A DNA stretch of 64,000 nt from Maledivibacter sp. (GCA_025210375.1 JAOASB010000029.1:310001-374000); one strand, 5' to 3'; numbered from the stretch's first letter, positions 17,576-27,873 are shown. A program made the numbers and translations. The notes: generated by a model from the letters alone, not told the origin.

Positions 17576-18835
17576 TTATTCATTCATGTATTGATCTAAG
17601 AATTGTAATACAGAATTCCATGCTTCTCTATTGGCTTTTGCTGCGTCCTGAGCCGTAACTAATGGACTATCTATAATTGGAGGTAGATTAGGAATAAAGA
17701 AAGCATGACCCATGGCTGGAAAGTTTATATGCTCTACCTTATTAGAATGTTTATTGTCCTTTAAAGATTTTGTTATAGCTTTACACATCTTGTATGAAGG
17801 CCAAGTGGCATCCTTTTCTCCAGAAATAAGTAGCAACGGGCAATTTATGTTTTCTACTTTTATCTCGGCAGCTTTCATCTGCTCACTATCGACTTCCTGC
17901 AAAGCTCTTTCATGGATATTACATAATGTGGAAGCATTCATATCCATTGTAAATACTACACCCTTTGGATAATTAATATAACTTAAAGGTTCTTCTTTAT
18001 AAGTCCATGACGATTTTGCCTTATTATCTCCCATAGAAATTCCTTGAAACACATGGGATGAAGGTACATATCCTATTACCGCTGCCAACTGTTGAGAAGT
18101 AAGAGAACTAAAAAGTAGTGACAGTTCGGCTCCTTTAGATATACCTATCATTCCAATTTTATTTGAGTTAATAGCTTGGTGATTACTTAAATATTCTAAT
18201 GCATTCTCAATATACTCCAATGGAATTTCAATAAGTTCATTAGGTAAACCATAGTTGCCCTGATAGTCAAAATAGCTTAAAGCAAGTGCTGCGTAACCTC
18301 TTGAACTAAGTAAAGCAGCTATCTGCTCTGACCACATAAATCCACCACTAGAACCTCCTAGAACTATCAATGCTGGCAAATTATTCTTTTCCTTTGGTGT
18401 AAAGAGTTTTCCTATAAAATTTTTATCAAGGGTTATCATTTCTGTATCAATATCAGTAAAATTCACATCTATAACTTCTTCGTCTTGAATTATACCTTCA
18501 TATAATAGACGGAATGTGACTTCATGGGAAGAAGTACTCATTTTTAAAAACATTGGAGGATAGGATGGAGCTTTTTCTTGTAATGTCATTGACCATAAAA
18601 GTCCAGATGGGTCACAATCCCTATAGCTTCCATTTGTTGGTCTATCCTTACTTAGGTCTATATTTCCCTCTTCATCTGCTACAAAGATTCCAAAAGCCAT
18701 CCAATTACGTCCCATATCATCCTTTGCTTCAGCTTCAAGCTTTATCTCTTGAAAGGGCTGCAACCCATTTATGCTGATTTGTAGCTTATCATCAATCATA
18801 TTGTATTTACTTGAAATATTAATTTTACCTTTCAT
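17576..18835 (-). CDS. Acyl-CoA thioester hydrolase/BAAT-family alpha/beta hydrolase
   Basis: 419 residues in two parts. Residues about 12-140 resemble the N-terminal acyl-CoA thioesterase/bile-acid-CoA transferase domain (ISINGLQPFQEIKLEAEA, NGSYRDCDPSGLLWSM). Residues about 155-415 are the BAAT C-terminal alpha/beta hydrolase with nucleophile motif GISKGAEL, acid in SGEKDATWPS and His in MGHAFFIPN. The usual nucleophile in this family is Ser or Cys; here it is Ser. Likely substrate is a CoA thioester or other ester. A perfect 18-bp palindrome upstream (18855) matches a motif at the adjacent padR promoter, so it is probably PadR-controlled. Confidence 0.85.
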   Translation of the reverse strand: MKGKINISSKYNMIDDKLQISINGLQPFQEIKLEAEAKDDMGRNWMAFGIFVADEEGNIDLSKDRPTNGSYRDCDPSGLLWSMTLQEKAPSYPPMFLKMSTSSHEVTFRLLYEGIIQDEEVIDVNFTDIDTEMITLDKNFIGKLFTPKEKNNLPALIVLGGSSGGFMWSEQIAALLSSRGYAALALSYFDYQGNYGLPNELIEIPLEYIENALEYLSNHQAINSNKIGMIGISKGAELSLLFSSLTSQQLAAVIGYVPSSHVFQGISMGDNKAKSSWTYKEEPLSYINYPKGVVFTMDMNASTLCNIHERALQEVDSEQMKAAEIKVENINCPLLLISGEKDATWPSYKMCKAITKSLKDNKHSNKVEHINFPAMGHAFFIPNLPPIIDSPLVTAQDAAKANREAWNSVLQFLDQYMNE

Positions 18836-18854
18836 TGTAATCTCTCCTTTTATA

Positions 18855-18872
18855 ATAGTTAAATTTAACTAT
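18855..18872 (-). promoter_or_regulatory. Palindromic operator for the hydrolase gene
   Basis: ATAGTTAAATTTAACTAT is a perfect 18-bp palindrome just before the ribosome site. The same half-sites ATAGTTAA and TTAACTAT recur downstream of the padR -10 box at 19651-19682. This is the best candidate site for the PadR-family regulator. Confidence 0.65.
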
Positions 18873-18886
18873 CCATTTTAAAAATA

Positions 18887-19078
18887 AAGGTGAATTATAA
18901 TTCACCTCAGATTGTTGACAAAGTCAACAAGATGCTAGGCTGCCTAACAATCTGAAGTTCGAGGCGTGCTGAAACCCAGAGGCCGTAGCGTATACAGACA
19001 TACGTAAGGGTTCTGGGTTGAAGCAACAACGAAGAAATTCGGGTTTTTAGGCAGCCTAAGGTGAATTATAATTCACCT
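18887..19078. repeat. 150-bp structured element between two 21-bp direct repeats
   Basis: A 21-bp sequence containing the perfect palindrome AGGTGAATTATAATTCACCT occurs at 18887-18907 and 19058-19078. The 150 bp between them is highly structured: GTTGAC-AAA-GTCAAC; CAGATTGTT (18908) with AACAATCTG (18946); GGCTGCCTAA (18938) with TTAGGCAGCC (19047); AACCCAGA with TCTGGGTT. The right direct repeat includes the stop codon of padR. The pattern fits insertion of a dispersed structured element with duplication of a pre-existing palindrome. No protein is encoded. Confidence 0.7.
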
Positions 19079-19635
19079 TTACTAGAATATTCCTCTGCAA
19101 TATATCTGAGTTCTTTAATATGGTCTTTGATATAATATAAAAGCCTTAAATCAGACTCCATATGCTCTATTCCATTGCTAAATATAGCTTTTAGAATATT
19201 GGGAGCTTCAGAGTATTCTATTTTCTTTTCCTCCCCATGTCTCCAAGCTATAATATCCTTTTCTAAATCATCAATATGATTTTGAATAGCAGCACTTACT
19301 TCGTCTTCAGTTATTTCATTTAGGAAGGAAAGTGAAGTGTATAATGATGAAGGAAACTTACGGGAAGGAGTTTTTAGGGCTTCCTTTAAAAGGATTTTAA
19401 ATTCCTTCTTACCAGCTTCTGTAATCTCATATATAACACGAACCCTATGCCCTCTTTCTTCCTTGCTGTGAACCTTTATTAGTCCCTCTTTATCCATCTG
19501 CCTTAGTGCATGATAAATTGAATTGGGCAAAAGATTAGTCCATAAATCTACACGTTCTTTTTGTAGAATCTGTTGTATCTCATATCCATGCATAGGATGC
19601 TTTGACAGCAATCCTAAAACTATTATTCTTGACAT
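19066..19635 (-). CDS. PadR-family transcriptional regulator
   Basis: 189 residues. The N-terminal winged helix (about 1-80) has ILGLLSKHPMHGYEIQQIL, LLPNSIYHALRQMDKEGLI and the wing VIYEITEAGKKEF; the C-terminal helical part (about 95-185) serves dimerisation, as in the Vir_C-like PadR proteins. Start ATG follows AGGAGAAAA. PadR proteins repress nearby genes and respond to small molecules. The BAAT-family hydrolase gene downstream shares its operator motif and is the probable target. Confidence 0.9.
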   Translation of the reverse strand: MSRIIVLGLLSKHPMHGYEIQQILQKERVDLWTNLLPNSIYHALRQMDKEGLIKVHSKEERGHRVRVIYEITEAGKKEFKILLKEALKTPSRKFPSSLYTSLSFLNEITEDEVSAAIQNHIDDLEKDIIAWRHGEEKKIEYSEAPNILKAIFSNGIEHMESDLRLLYYIKDHIKELRYIAEEYSSKGEL

Positions 19636-19650
19636 TTTTCTCCTCCAAGT

Positions 19651-19711
19651 ATAGTTAATATTTAATACTTAAATTTAACTATATTATAAACTACCATGGC
19701 ATAACTTTCAA
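19651..19711 (-). promoter_or_regulatory. padR promoter with overlapping operator
   Basis: On the minus strand TTGAAA (19706-19711), a 17-nt spacer and TATAAT (19683-19688) form a good sigma-A promoter. Immediately downstream, 19651-19682 holds ATAGTTAA and TTAACTAT half-sites in inverted order, covering the transcription start. This predicts autorepression. Confidence 0.7.
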
Positions 19712-19900
19712 GCTCATTTCCTTTGTGCTAATATTTCCTTTCTATATTTTTGTAAAGCTTCATCAATTCCTAAATTGACTATAAATAATCTAGGTATAAT
19801 CTTTTACTTTAAAATATTAACTAACTTATTATATAATAGACTGTGTATGTCCATATTTTTTTAATACATTTATAAAAGCTATTAAGTAAAGGAGCATAAA

Positions 19901-21457
19901 ATGAGTATATTAACAGTAAAAAAGCTAAGTCATGGATTTGGGGATCGTGCAATTTTTCATGATGTTTCCTTCAGACTTTTAAAAGGTGAACATATTGGGC
20001 TAATTGGAGCTAATGGTGAAGGAAAATCTACTTTTATGAACATCATAACGGGAAAGCTGGAGCCCGATGATGGAAACATAGAATGGTCAAAGCGTGTGAG
20101 GGTTGGATATCTCGACCAACATACAGCACTTGAAAAGGGTATTACAATTCGTGATGTGCTAAAAACAGCCTTTAAGTATCTTTTCGACCTAGAAGCTGAA
20201 ATGAATGATATATGTAATAAGATGGCTGAAGCCACTCCCGAGGAGCTTGAACAGATGCTTGAGGATATGGGTACAATTCAAGATGTCTTAACCAATAATG
20301 ACTTCTATATAATAGACTCAAAGGTTGAAGAAATCGGGAGAGGGTTAGGATTAAAGGACATAGGCCTTGATAAAGATGTTAATGATCTAAGTGGAGGACA
20401 AAGAACAAAGGTACTTCTTGCAAAGCTATTACTTGAAAAACCAGATATTCTTCTCTTGGATGAGCCTACAAACTATCTAGATGAACAACATATAGAATGG
20501 TTAAAGCGTTATCTCCAAGAATATGAAAATGCCTTTATACTTATATCCCATGATATTCCATTCCTCAACAGCGTAATAAACTTAATTTATCATATGGAAA
20601 ACCAGCAGCTTAATCGTTATGTTGGTGACTATGACAATTTTACTAATATTTACGAAGCCAAAAAACGACAGCTTGAAGCTGCATATAAAAAACAACAACA
20701 GGAAATTTCTGAGCTTAAGGACTTCGTTGCTAGGAATAAAGCTAGGGTAGCTACTAGAAACATGGCAATGTCTAGACAGAAAAAGCTTGATAAGATGGAC
20801 AAAATTGAATTAGCAAGGGAAAAACCTAAGCCAGAGTTCAACTTTAAAAAAGCTAGAACCTCGGGCAAATTGGTTTTTGAAACAAAGGACCTTATTATAG
20901 GTTATAATGAGCCCCTTTCAAATCCTTTAAATCTACGTATGGAGCGTGGGCAAAAAATTGCATTAATTGGAGCCAATGGCCTTGGTAAAACAACACTCCT
21001 TAAAAGCATTCTCGGAGAAATCAAAACTATTTCTGGCTCTACTAAGCTAGGGGACTATCTCCACATAGGTTACTTTGAGCAGGAAATTAAGGAATCTAAC
21101 TACAATACTTGCATTGAAGAGGTTTGGCATGAATTCCCTGGATATACTCAATACGAGGTTCGTGCTGCCCTTGCAAAATGTGGATTAACAACAAAGCACA
21201 TAGAAAGTAAAATCCTTGTGTTAAGCGGTGGAGAACAAGCTAAAGTTCGTTTATGTAAGCTTATCAACAGGGAAACTAATTTTCTTGTTCTAGATGAGCC
21301 AACCAACCATCTTGATGTTGATGCTAAAGAAGAGCTTAAACGTGCCCTTAAAGAATATACTGGCAGCCTACTTTTAATATGCCATGAACCGGAATTTTAT
21401 AGGGATGTTGTAACGGATATTTGGAACTGCGAAGCATGGACAACTAAGATAGTATAA
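19901..21457 (+). CDS. ABC-F family ATPase
   Basis: 518 residues, start ATG after AAAGGAGC. Two ABC domains without membrane spans: Walker A GANGEGKST and GANGLGKTT, signatures LSGGQRTKV and LSGGEQAKV, Walker B LLLDEPTNYLD and VLDEPTNHLD. A charged helical linker (about 240-320, rich in K, R and E) joins them, as in ABC-F proteins that bind the ribosomal E site. Members either regulate translation or protect ribosomes from antibiotics; which applies here cannot be told from sequence. Single gene, ended by the terminator at 21463. Confidence 0.9.
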   Translation: MSILTVKKLSHGFGDRAIFHDVSFRLLKGEHIGLIGANGEGKSTFMNIITGKLEPDDGNIEWSKRVRVGYLDQHTALEKGITIRDVLKTAFKYLFDLEAEMNDICNKMAEATPEELEQMLEDMGTIQDVLTNNDFYIIDSKVEEIGRGLGLKDIGLDKDVNDLSGGQRTKVLLAKLLLEKPDILLLDEPTNYLDEQHIEWLKRYLQEYENAFILISHDIPFLNSVINLIYHMENQQLNRYVGDYDNFTNIYEAKKRQLEAAYKKQQQEISELKDFVARNKARVATRNMAMSRQKKLDKMDKIELAREKPKPEFNFKKARTSGKLVFETKDLIIGYNEPLSNPLNLRMERGQKIALIGANGLGKTTLLKSILGEIKTISGSTKLGDYLHIGYFEQEIKESNYNTCIEEVWHEFPGYTQYEVRAALAKCGLTTKHIESKILVLSGGEQAKVRLCKLINRETNFLVLDEPTNHLDVDAKEELKRALKEYTGSLLLICHEPEFYRDVVTDIWNCEAWTTKIV

Positions 21458-21462
21458 AAGAA

Positions 21463-21507
21463 GGAGCTAAGCTCAAGGAATTATCCTTTGAGCCAGCTCC
21501 ATTTTTT
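21463..21507 (+). terminator. Terminator after the ABC-F gene
   Basis: GGAGCTAAGCTCAAGGA pairs with TCCTTTGAGCCAGCTCC around a short loop and is followed by ATTTTTTATTTT. It may also stop transcripts from the convergent LTA-synthase-like gene. Confidence 0.85.
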
Positions 21508-21520
21508 ATTTTATCATATT

Positions 21521-21548
21521 AGGCATATTCAAAAATAAACAGGTCATT
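21521..21548. repeat. Short dispersed repeat, partial copy C
   Basis: AGGCATATTCAAAAATAAAC followed by AGGTCATT matches the beginning of repeat copies A (1727) and B (35831), then diverges. It is a truncated relative. Confidence 0.4.
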
Positions 21549-21606
21549 TCAATTATTATAGAGATTTCAGTCAAAACTTTAATTTTGGGAAATCTATATA
21601 TTTGAA

Positions 21607-23739
21607 TTATTTATCTTTATTGTCAGTAAAGATATCTTCATTTTTCACATAGTTAAACATCTTAGTCATGGCAAGAGTATTTTCATTTGTATCAATCAGC
21701 TTATATTGTACTTTGATATCACTGTTATCAACCTTTGATTTATACTCCCTTACAATCAATTTATTAATATTGATGAATTCAAATTCTATATCTTTATTAT
21801 TAATATACAAAGTTCCCGTTGGATACAAATTATTACCTTGTATAATCAAATCATCATCTTTTTTAAATACAGTATCAATCCTAATGTTGTTTGAATCCTT
21901 CCTATAGGAACTATTATCTTCAATTACCCATCTGCTATAATCTTCTTCTATCATTTTTTCACCATACATAATATCGAATTGCAAAGCCTTTATTTGTTTA
22001 TTATATTTTTCATACTCTTTTGTTTCTCCAGTCCTGTTAAAGTAATGCCCCTTCTTATCCGTCACAAAATGCTTATTTATAGCTGAAATTTCTTTACTAG
22101 TATGAAATAAATATTTATAATAATTAGGCATATCTACCCCAGCCTTATCAAGTAAATAAGGCCCTAAAAACAAGGAATCAAACAATCCAAGATTCTGTGA
22201 TTCTTCTGTAGTATTAGACCATAATATGAATGGTGTTGACATCGTCTTTATATAGTTTTCCGTATATGGTTTATCTTCAGTGTAATATCCGCTATCCCTA
22301 TATACCTTTAAGTCTTCACCTAATAGGGGAAGATGATCTCCAAAAAAAAGTACCATAGTTGGCTGATCATCATTCCTTAAATAGTCAATCAACTTTTTTA
22401 ATGCTTTATTAGCATCATATATCCCCTGTGAGTATGTTTTCAGTATTTGCTTGCCTTCGTTATCTAAATTTCCTTTTATCTCAATATTCATATTATCTTC
22501 ATTATATCTATAATCATCATAGGGCCCATGATTCTGCATCGTCACTGAAAAAATGAACTGTGGCTCCTTGGATTTTTTAATCTGGTCAATCATTAAGTCA
22601 GTTACCGCCTCATCGGAAATATAGTAACCCTTTTTCTCGGGGGCAACAAGATATTCAACACTCAGAAAATCATCAAACCCAAGATGCTTATATACTTCAT
22701 TTCTATTGTAATACCACCCCATATGGGGATGAATAGCTGTAGTCTCATATCCTTGATTTTTCAAAACACTAGCCAGGGACATGAGAGGTGCCTTCACCTC
22801 ATTGGGATACAACATATATCCGTTCTCAAAATAATGGGTGGATAAACCAGTTAATACCTCAAATTCAGTATTAGCAGTCCCACCAGCATAAACTGGAGAC
22901 TCCATCATGCCATAAATGCTTTCCTTCCTCAATTCTTCAAAATCCTTCATGGGATTTGGAGTAATTTCTGCATTCTTCAATAGATTAACATCCCAATAGG
23001 CTTCATTCATAATTACAATAATATTTGGCTTAACATTTTCTGTATCCTTCTTATTTGAAGAAAACCTATTAAAATACCTCTTATTTTCCTTTATTATCCC
23101 CTCTATAAATATACGGTCATGTATTGGGCCTTCACTAATTCTTTTATTATTAAATTGAGAAGAAAAATTCAATATAAATCCCTTTGAAGAATAATCCCCA
23201 GCTTCAGCAACGCTGGAATTTGTAACTAAAATAACAATCATCAAACTTACAGCTAGATTTAAAACCATTAATTTTTTTGTGAAATCCTTATACATGATTT
23301 CTTTTAATTTATAGATAGTAATTATCATCGCCAAGGCTATAAGTATAAAATACACTATGTATTTTGACATATTAACAGCATTTGTTATATTTTGGGCTTC
23401 ATTAAATAAAAAAACATCACTGGGAATAAGCGGAATACCTCTTAGATCATACTTGATGACATTTAAAATACTAATTGGTAAAATAATCATCATTGTCAAT
23501 ATATTTCCTAGTCTGCAATTAAAAAATATCGTTCCTAAAGTAATATTTAAAGCAAAAATAAAGATTATTGACATTATAAAGTAAAGTGGATGAAATATTG
23601 AAGCCTTTAGTGTTGAAAATATACTCTTTCTAGAAATAATCTCACTACCCATATAAAGTAAAATAGAAAATATTAAGGTAATAATATATTCATATTTATA
23701 TTTCTTTATTTCATCAACTATTTTAAGTCTTGTAAACAT
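21607..23739 (-). CDS. LTA-synthase-family sulfatase-fold membrane enzyme
   Basis: 710 residues. About five membrane helices fill residues 15-185, then a large extracytoplasmic sulfatase-like domain: NIIVIMNEAYWDV (metal-binding start), GGTANTEFEVLTG (the first or second Thr is the expected nucleophile), AIHPHMGWYYNR, FIFSVTMQNHGPY and VLFFGDHLPLLGE. Family members transfer glycerol phosphate to build lipoteichoic acid, or other phospho-alcohols to surface polymers. The roughly 150-residue tail after the catalytic domain is longer than in LtaS and includes a small beta domain (IRIDTVFKKDDDLIIQGNNLYP). Stands alone, divergent from the SleB gene. Confidence 0.88.
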   Translation of the reverse strand: MFTRLKIVDEIKKYKYEYIITLIFSILLYMGSEIISRKSIFSTLKASIFHPLYFIMSIIFIFALNITLGTIFFNCRLGNILTMMIILPISILNVIKYDLRGIPLIPSDVFLFNEAQNITNAVNMSKYIVYFILIALAMIITIYKLKEIMYKDFTKKLMVLNLAVSLMIVILVTNSSVAEAGDYSSKGFILNFSSQFNNKRISEGPIHDRIFIEGIIKENKRYFNRFSSNKKDTENVKPNIIVIMNEAYWDVNLLKNAEITPNPMKDFEELRKESIYGMMESPVYAGGTANTEFEVLTGLSTHYFENGYMLYPNEVKAPLMSLASVLKNQGYETTAIHPHMGWYYNRNEVYKHLGFDDFLSVEYLVAPEKKGYYISDEAVTDLMIDQIKKSKEPQFIFSVTMQNHGPYDDYRYNEDNMNIEIKGNLDNEGKQILKTYSQGIYDANKALKKLIDYLRNDDQPTMVLFFGDHLPLLGEDLKVYRDSGYYTEDKPYTENYIKTMSTPFILWSNTTEESQNLGLFDSLFLGPYLLDKAGVDMPNYYKYLFHTSKEISAINKHFVTDKKGHYFNRTGETKEYEKYNKQIKALQFDIMYGEKMIEEDYSRWVIEDNSSYRKDSNNIRIDTVFKKDDDLIIQGNNLYPTGTLYINNKDIEFEFININKLIVREYKSKVDNSDIKVQYKLIDTNENTLAMTKMFNYVKNEDIFTDNKDK

Positions 23740-23970
23740 AGTATCCTCCTATATAACCGAAAAGTAAATTAACTATATAAGTTTACTCTTATTTATTATT
23801 CAAATCAATAGCTGTCAATACATATTTTTAACATAAAAATAACATTTTATGAAAGAGTCCCCGTCACTTATATATCATGAATTGCTACTTATAGCCAGTA
23901 AATCCAAGTATTTAGCATTGATAATATATATCCCAAATGATACAGTAAAATTGTTAAGGAGTGAATTACT

Positions 23971-24912
23971 ATGAAGAAAATAATATGTTCAGTGCTTATT
24001 GCCTCGTCATTTCTGGCCAGTACTACTTCCTATGCAAATTCTTTTTTAATGCATACAGCTAAATCAGGCGATTCCTATTCTTATATATCACAGAAATATG
24101 ACGTCAGTACTAATGAACTCAAAGATTTAAACAAAGATAGAGATGACATGATTTATGAAGGTAGCTTGGTTAAAATAAAACCCATTGAGCCAAATATAAC
24201 TATCAAAATTGATAATACGGTTCTTCAAACTGCTCAATATCCCTACATAGAAAATAACCGTACCTTTGTCCCAATCCGTTTTATAGCTGAGGCCCTAAGT
24301 GTTGATAAGATCATATGGGATGAACCCAGCAAAACTGCCATATTAATAGATGGCAATAAAACTATAACCCTGACTTTGGGCCGGGACATAGCAAATATAA
24401 ATGGAAGGGATATTAAACTGGACGCCCCTATAAGTATATATGAAGGACGAACCTATGTACCTGTGCGTTTGATTTCTGAAGCTTTTAATTGTACAGTAAA
24501 CTGGGATAGCAATACTTCTACGGTTTTAATTGATGCCAATAGTTCCTATGATGAAGACCTATATTGGTTATCTAGGATTATTAATGCCGAGTCCCAGGGT
24601 GAACCCTTTGAAGGTAAGCTAGCCGTTGGTAATGTGGTAATAAATAGAAAAAACAGCCTTGATTTCCCAAACACAGTGAAGGAAGTAATTTTTGATACCA
24701 ATTATGGATATCAGTATACCCCAGTACTAAATGGAACTATTCACAACGCCCCTTCAGCTGAGAGTATAAAAGCAGCTAAAATGGTATTGGAAGGTACTAA
24801 TAACATTGGCGATTGTGAATATTTTCTTAATCCAGCAAAATCAACCAATACTTGGATTATTAAAAACAGAACCTTTTATAAAAGAATAGGCTTACATGAT
24901 TTCTACAGATAG
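23971..24912 (+). CDS. Exported cell-wall hydrolase: LysM, copper-amine-oxidase-like and SleB domains
   Basis: 313 residues. A signal peptide (about 1-22, ending SYA) is followed by a LysM domain (about 28-70, HTAKSGDSYSYISQKYDVS), two copper-amine-oxidase N-terminal-like stalk repeats (about 75-190, each with NNRTFVPIRFIAEAL or EGRTYVPVRLISEAF) and a C-terminal SleB/CwlJ hydrolase domain (about 195-313) with the catalytic Glu in IINAESQGEP, plus VGNVVINR and CEYFLNP. The LysM binds peptidoglycan and the SleB domain cleaves it; homologues act in spore germination or wall turnover. Divergent from the LTA-synthase-like gene. Confidence 0.9.
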   Translation: MKKIICSVLIASSFLASTTSYANSFLMHTAKSGDSYSYISQKYDVSTNELKDLNKDRDDMIYEGSLVKIKPIEPNITIKIDNTVLQTAQYPYIENNRTFVPIRFIAEALSVDKIIWDEPSKTAILIDGNKTITLTLGRDIANINGRDIKLDAPISIYEGRTYVPVRLISEAFNCTVNWDSNTSTVLIDANSSYDEDLYWLSRIINAESQGEPFEGKLAVGNVVINRKNSLDFPNTVKEVIFDTNYGYQYTPVLNGTIHNAPSAESIKAAKMVLEGTNNIGDCEYFLNPAKSTNTWIIKNRTFYKRIGLHDFYR

Positions 24913-25111
24913 TTAGTCTTATATATAGAACGCACTTATAGATCAAAATATACAAAATTTATCGGATTTTATATATTTTCTACAATTTTACGTTCTTAAA
25001 AAATCAGTTGAAAGCAATTCACAAGAGTTGAATTTCGATAATTTTTGATATATTATTACAATAACAACTTGCATTTTTTATTGAAAATAATATGAAAATT
25101 GGGGGCCAAAT

Positions 25112-27112
25112 ATGAAATTAGGAAAAAAACTGCTATTATTTCAGTTTACATCGATTATCATTCTTGTAGTATTGATTTTGGGAACAGTATATTTTTACAA
25201 CATTAATCTGTTTAAAAGAACACTAGAAAGAGAAGTGGTTCTATTAGTAAGCAATTCTGCTGAATCTATTAATTCTAATATTGAACAGAACATACAAAAA
25301 ATAAAGATGATGTCGCAAGCAGATGTATTTGAAAGCCTTAATCCAAATGATATAAAAAACTATCTTGAAGAACTCATAAAAGAAGACAATTCTTTTAAAG
25401 AACTACATTTCTATAGGAATAGTGAATCTTTACTTACATCTACTTCAAAAGGAATTATTAATAGAGATACAGAATCATTATTCTTAAATGAAGCAAAGAA
25501 CGCTGAACAAGGGAATATATTTGTTGGTGAGCCATACATAAAAGAAGACAGTACAATTATGAACATATACACTCCTATTACAGATAATAGCAATATAAAA
25601 GTTATTGGTATTCTTGTAGGAGAAGTTGATTTAGAACCAATGATTAAGAAAATAAATGAAGTAAATGATTATCTAATAGGTGACAAATCAGCATATTTAG
25701 TGAATGCTAGCAACAATATCATTCATACACAAGAAAAGGGTGTAAAACAATTTGATATCTTACCTGATGCAGAAATTAATGATGAAATCAATAAAGCACT
25801 TGCTGGTGATTCCACAGGATTTGTTAACTATACGGATTACAAGGGTGAAAAGGTTATTGCTGGATATGCAGATATTTCTGAATTTGGAGTGAATGAAGGT
25901 GTTGATTGGTCAATCATAGCAGTTGCTGAAGTGTCTGCTGCATATGGTTCTATTAATAAAATGATTGCAACAATTGTTACTATATCAGTAATTGTATTAC
26001 TGGTCATATTGTCACTCACATTTGTTTTTTCTAAGGGTATTGTAAATCCCATCAAAATCGTTGTGGATTTTGCAAATGAAATTGCCAATGGAAATTTAAA
26101 AGTTCAACCGATGCAAGTGAAATCAAAGGATGAAATCGGTGTACTAACAAATACATTAAATATAATGCATCAAAGTCTAACACAGATAGTGGAAAACATA
26201 TCTGAAATATCTAATAATGTCAATGTAGCAGCAAATATTTTAGATGAAAACTTAAACGATGTTGCCACAACCACAGAAGATGTTTCAAACATTATCAATC
26301 AGATTTCTGAAGGGGCAATAACTCAAGCCGGGGATACGCAAAATGTAAATAATAATATGATAGACCTGGGCGAAGTTATTGACAGTAATACTAAGAATAT
26401 AAGCGAATTGTCTGATACATCTATTAAAATTGGCCAATTAACTTCTGAAGGTCTTGATGTTATTCAGGTGTTAACTGAAAATACAGATGAAAACAGTAAA
26501 ATAATTAGCAAAATTATAGATGTTATTCATAACACTAGTGATAGTGTTCAAAAGATTGGAGAAGCAAGTAAATTGATTGCTAGCATTTCAGAACAAACTA
26601 ATTTACTTGCATTAAATGCAGCAATTGAAGCAGCTAGAGCTGGCGAATTCGGAAAAGGCTTTGCAGTAGTAGCACAAGAAATAAGAACATTGGCTGAACA
26701 ATCTGCACAATCAACAAATGAAATTGATATAATTCTAGAAGAACTAATAAATAATGTAGAAATTGCAAAACAAACAGGAAAAGAGGTTAATATAACAACA
26801 AACAATCAACTGAACAGCGTTACAGAAACAAAAAATAAATATGATGATATTTCTAATGAAATTAGATTTACTATCAAAAAAATTGATAATGTATCTAAAT
26901 TAAGTGATAAAATAGAAATTAGTAGAAATAAAGTACTAGATCTAATTCAAAATCTTGCAGCTATCTCCCAAGAAAACACTGCAAGTACTGAGGAAACTGC
27001 CGCTTCAACAGAAGAAATATTTGCTTCAGTAGAAGAGATGACACAAAAAAGTAAGCTGTTATCAAATTTATCGGATGAACTTAAAGAATCAGTGGCTAAA
27101 TTCAATATATAA
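25112..27112 (+). CDS. Methyl-accepting chemotaxis protein
   Basis: 666 residues: membrane helix at about 9-30, extracellular double-Cache-like sensor at about 35-285 ([30 protein letters not shown]), second membrane helix about 288-312, HAMP domain about 312-365, and a methyl-accepting domain with the conserved hairpin tip [20 protein letters not shown]. Glu/Gln methylation regions flank it ([23 protein letters not shown]). It signals an unknown extracellular ligand to CheA. Isolated gene with its own terminator at 27139; no other chemotaxis genes are nearby. Confidence 0.93.
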   Translation: MKLGKKLLLFQFTSIIILVVLILGTVYFYNINLFKRTLEREVVLLVSNSAESINSNIEQNIQKIKMMSQADVFESLNPNDIKNYLEELIKEDNSFKELHFYRNSESLLTSTSKGIINRDTESLFLNEAKNAEQGNIFVGEPYIKEDSTIMNIYTPITDNSNIKVIGILVGEVDLEPMIKKINEVNDYLIGDKSAYLVNASNNIIHTQEKGVKQFDILPDAEINDEINKALAGDSTGFVNYTDYKGEKVIAGYADISEFGVNEGVDWSIIAVAEVSAAYGSINKMIATIVTISVIVLLVILSLTFVFSKGIVNPIKIVVDFANEIANGNLKVQPMQVKSKDEIGVLTNTLNIMHQSLTQIVENISEISNNVNVAANILDENLNDVATTTEDVSNIINQISEGAITQAGDTQNVNNNMIDLGEVIDSNTKNISELSDTSIKIGQLTSEGLDVIQVLTENTDENSKIISKIIDVIHNTSDSVQKIGEASKLIASISEQTNLLALNAAIEAARAGEFGKGFAVVAQEIRTLAEQSAQSTNEIDIILEELINNVEIAKQTGKEVNITTNNQLNSVTETKNKYDDISNEIRFTIKKIDNVSKLSDKIEISRNKVLDLIQNLAAISQENTASTEETAASTEEIFASVEEMTQKSKLLSNLSDELKESVAKFNI

Positions 27113-27138
27113 AAATTATAGCAATTTAAGTGTAAAAG

Positions 27139-27186
27139 AACCACATCATGAAGCTAAAGCTTATTTGGGTTTCATGGTGTGGTTTT
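27139..27186 (+). terminator. Terminator after the chemoreceptor gene
   Basis: AACCACATCATGAA pairs with TTCATGGTGTGGTT (one G-U), followed by TTAT. Confidence 0.75.
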
Positions 27187-27351
27187 ATAAATACAGATAA
27201 GATGTCATTTATCTACATTTAATCATTTAATTATATGATGCCATTCTTTTTTGAGTCCTAAAAACTTTTATATCTATTCTCAATATGATAAAATATACAA
27301 AGTAGTCATATTTCTATATTTTTTATAAGTCCCACTAAGGAGTTGATGTTT

Positions 27352-27873
27352 ATGGGTATATTTGATAGGCTAAAGAAAGTCTTTGAAGCAAATAAAAATG
27401 CTGATGTAGTCCCTGTAGAAGAAAGAAATGTTATGAATATGCGTGTTGGGGATATTATTAATATTGAGGACGTTGATTACGAGGTTCAAGGAATCCTAAA
27501 GTTTAATGACCACGGTTGGAAATGGATTGAATACAAGATAAAGGACTCTAGAAAGACCTACTGGTTAAGTGTTGAAGAGGATGACGATATTGAAATAAGT
27601 ATGTATCAAGAAGTTGTAGCAATTACTACTGAGCCTACTAAAGTATATGAATATAAGGGTATTAAATATTATATGCAAGAAGGCAGTGATGCAATTGTGG
27701 AAGATATTGAAGGGAAAATTAACGCAGTAAAAGGAGAACAAGTGGATTATTATGAATACACCGATGAGGACGATGAAAATCTCCTATCCATTGAAATATG
27801 GGATGGCGAGGTAGAAATGAGCATCGGCAGATGGATAGAAGCCTATAATATTGAAATATATCCTGGTTCATAA
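27352..27873 (+). CDS. DUF4178 domain protein
   Basis: 173 residues from the ATG at 27352, 9 nt after AAGGAG; two upstream in-frame starts are too close to that site. After an N-terminal GIFDRLKKVFE helix comes a beta-rich DUF4178 domain: MRVGDIINIEDVDYEVQGILKF, WKWIEYKIKD, YWLSVEEDD and later VYEYKGIKYYMQEGS with ERWIEAYNIEIY-like ending. No signal peptide. DUF4178 genes cluster with DUF350, spermidine-synthase and PspA-like genes in many bacteria. First gene of the five-gene envelope operon. Biochemical role unknown. Confidence 0.8.
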   Translation: MGIFDRLKKVFEANKNADVVPVEERNVMNMRVGDIINIEDVDYEVQGILKFNDHGWKWIEYKIKDSRKTYWLSVEEDDDIEISMYQEVVAITTEPTKVYEYKGIKYYMQEGSDAIVEDIEGKINAVKGEQVDYYEYTDEDDENLLSIEIWDGEVEMSIGRWIEAYNIEIYPGS

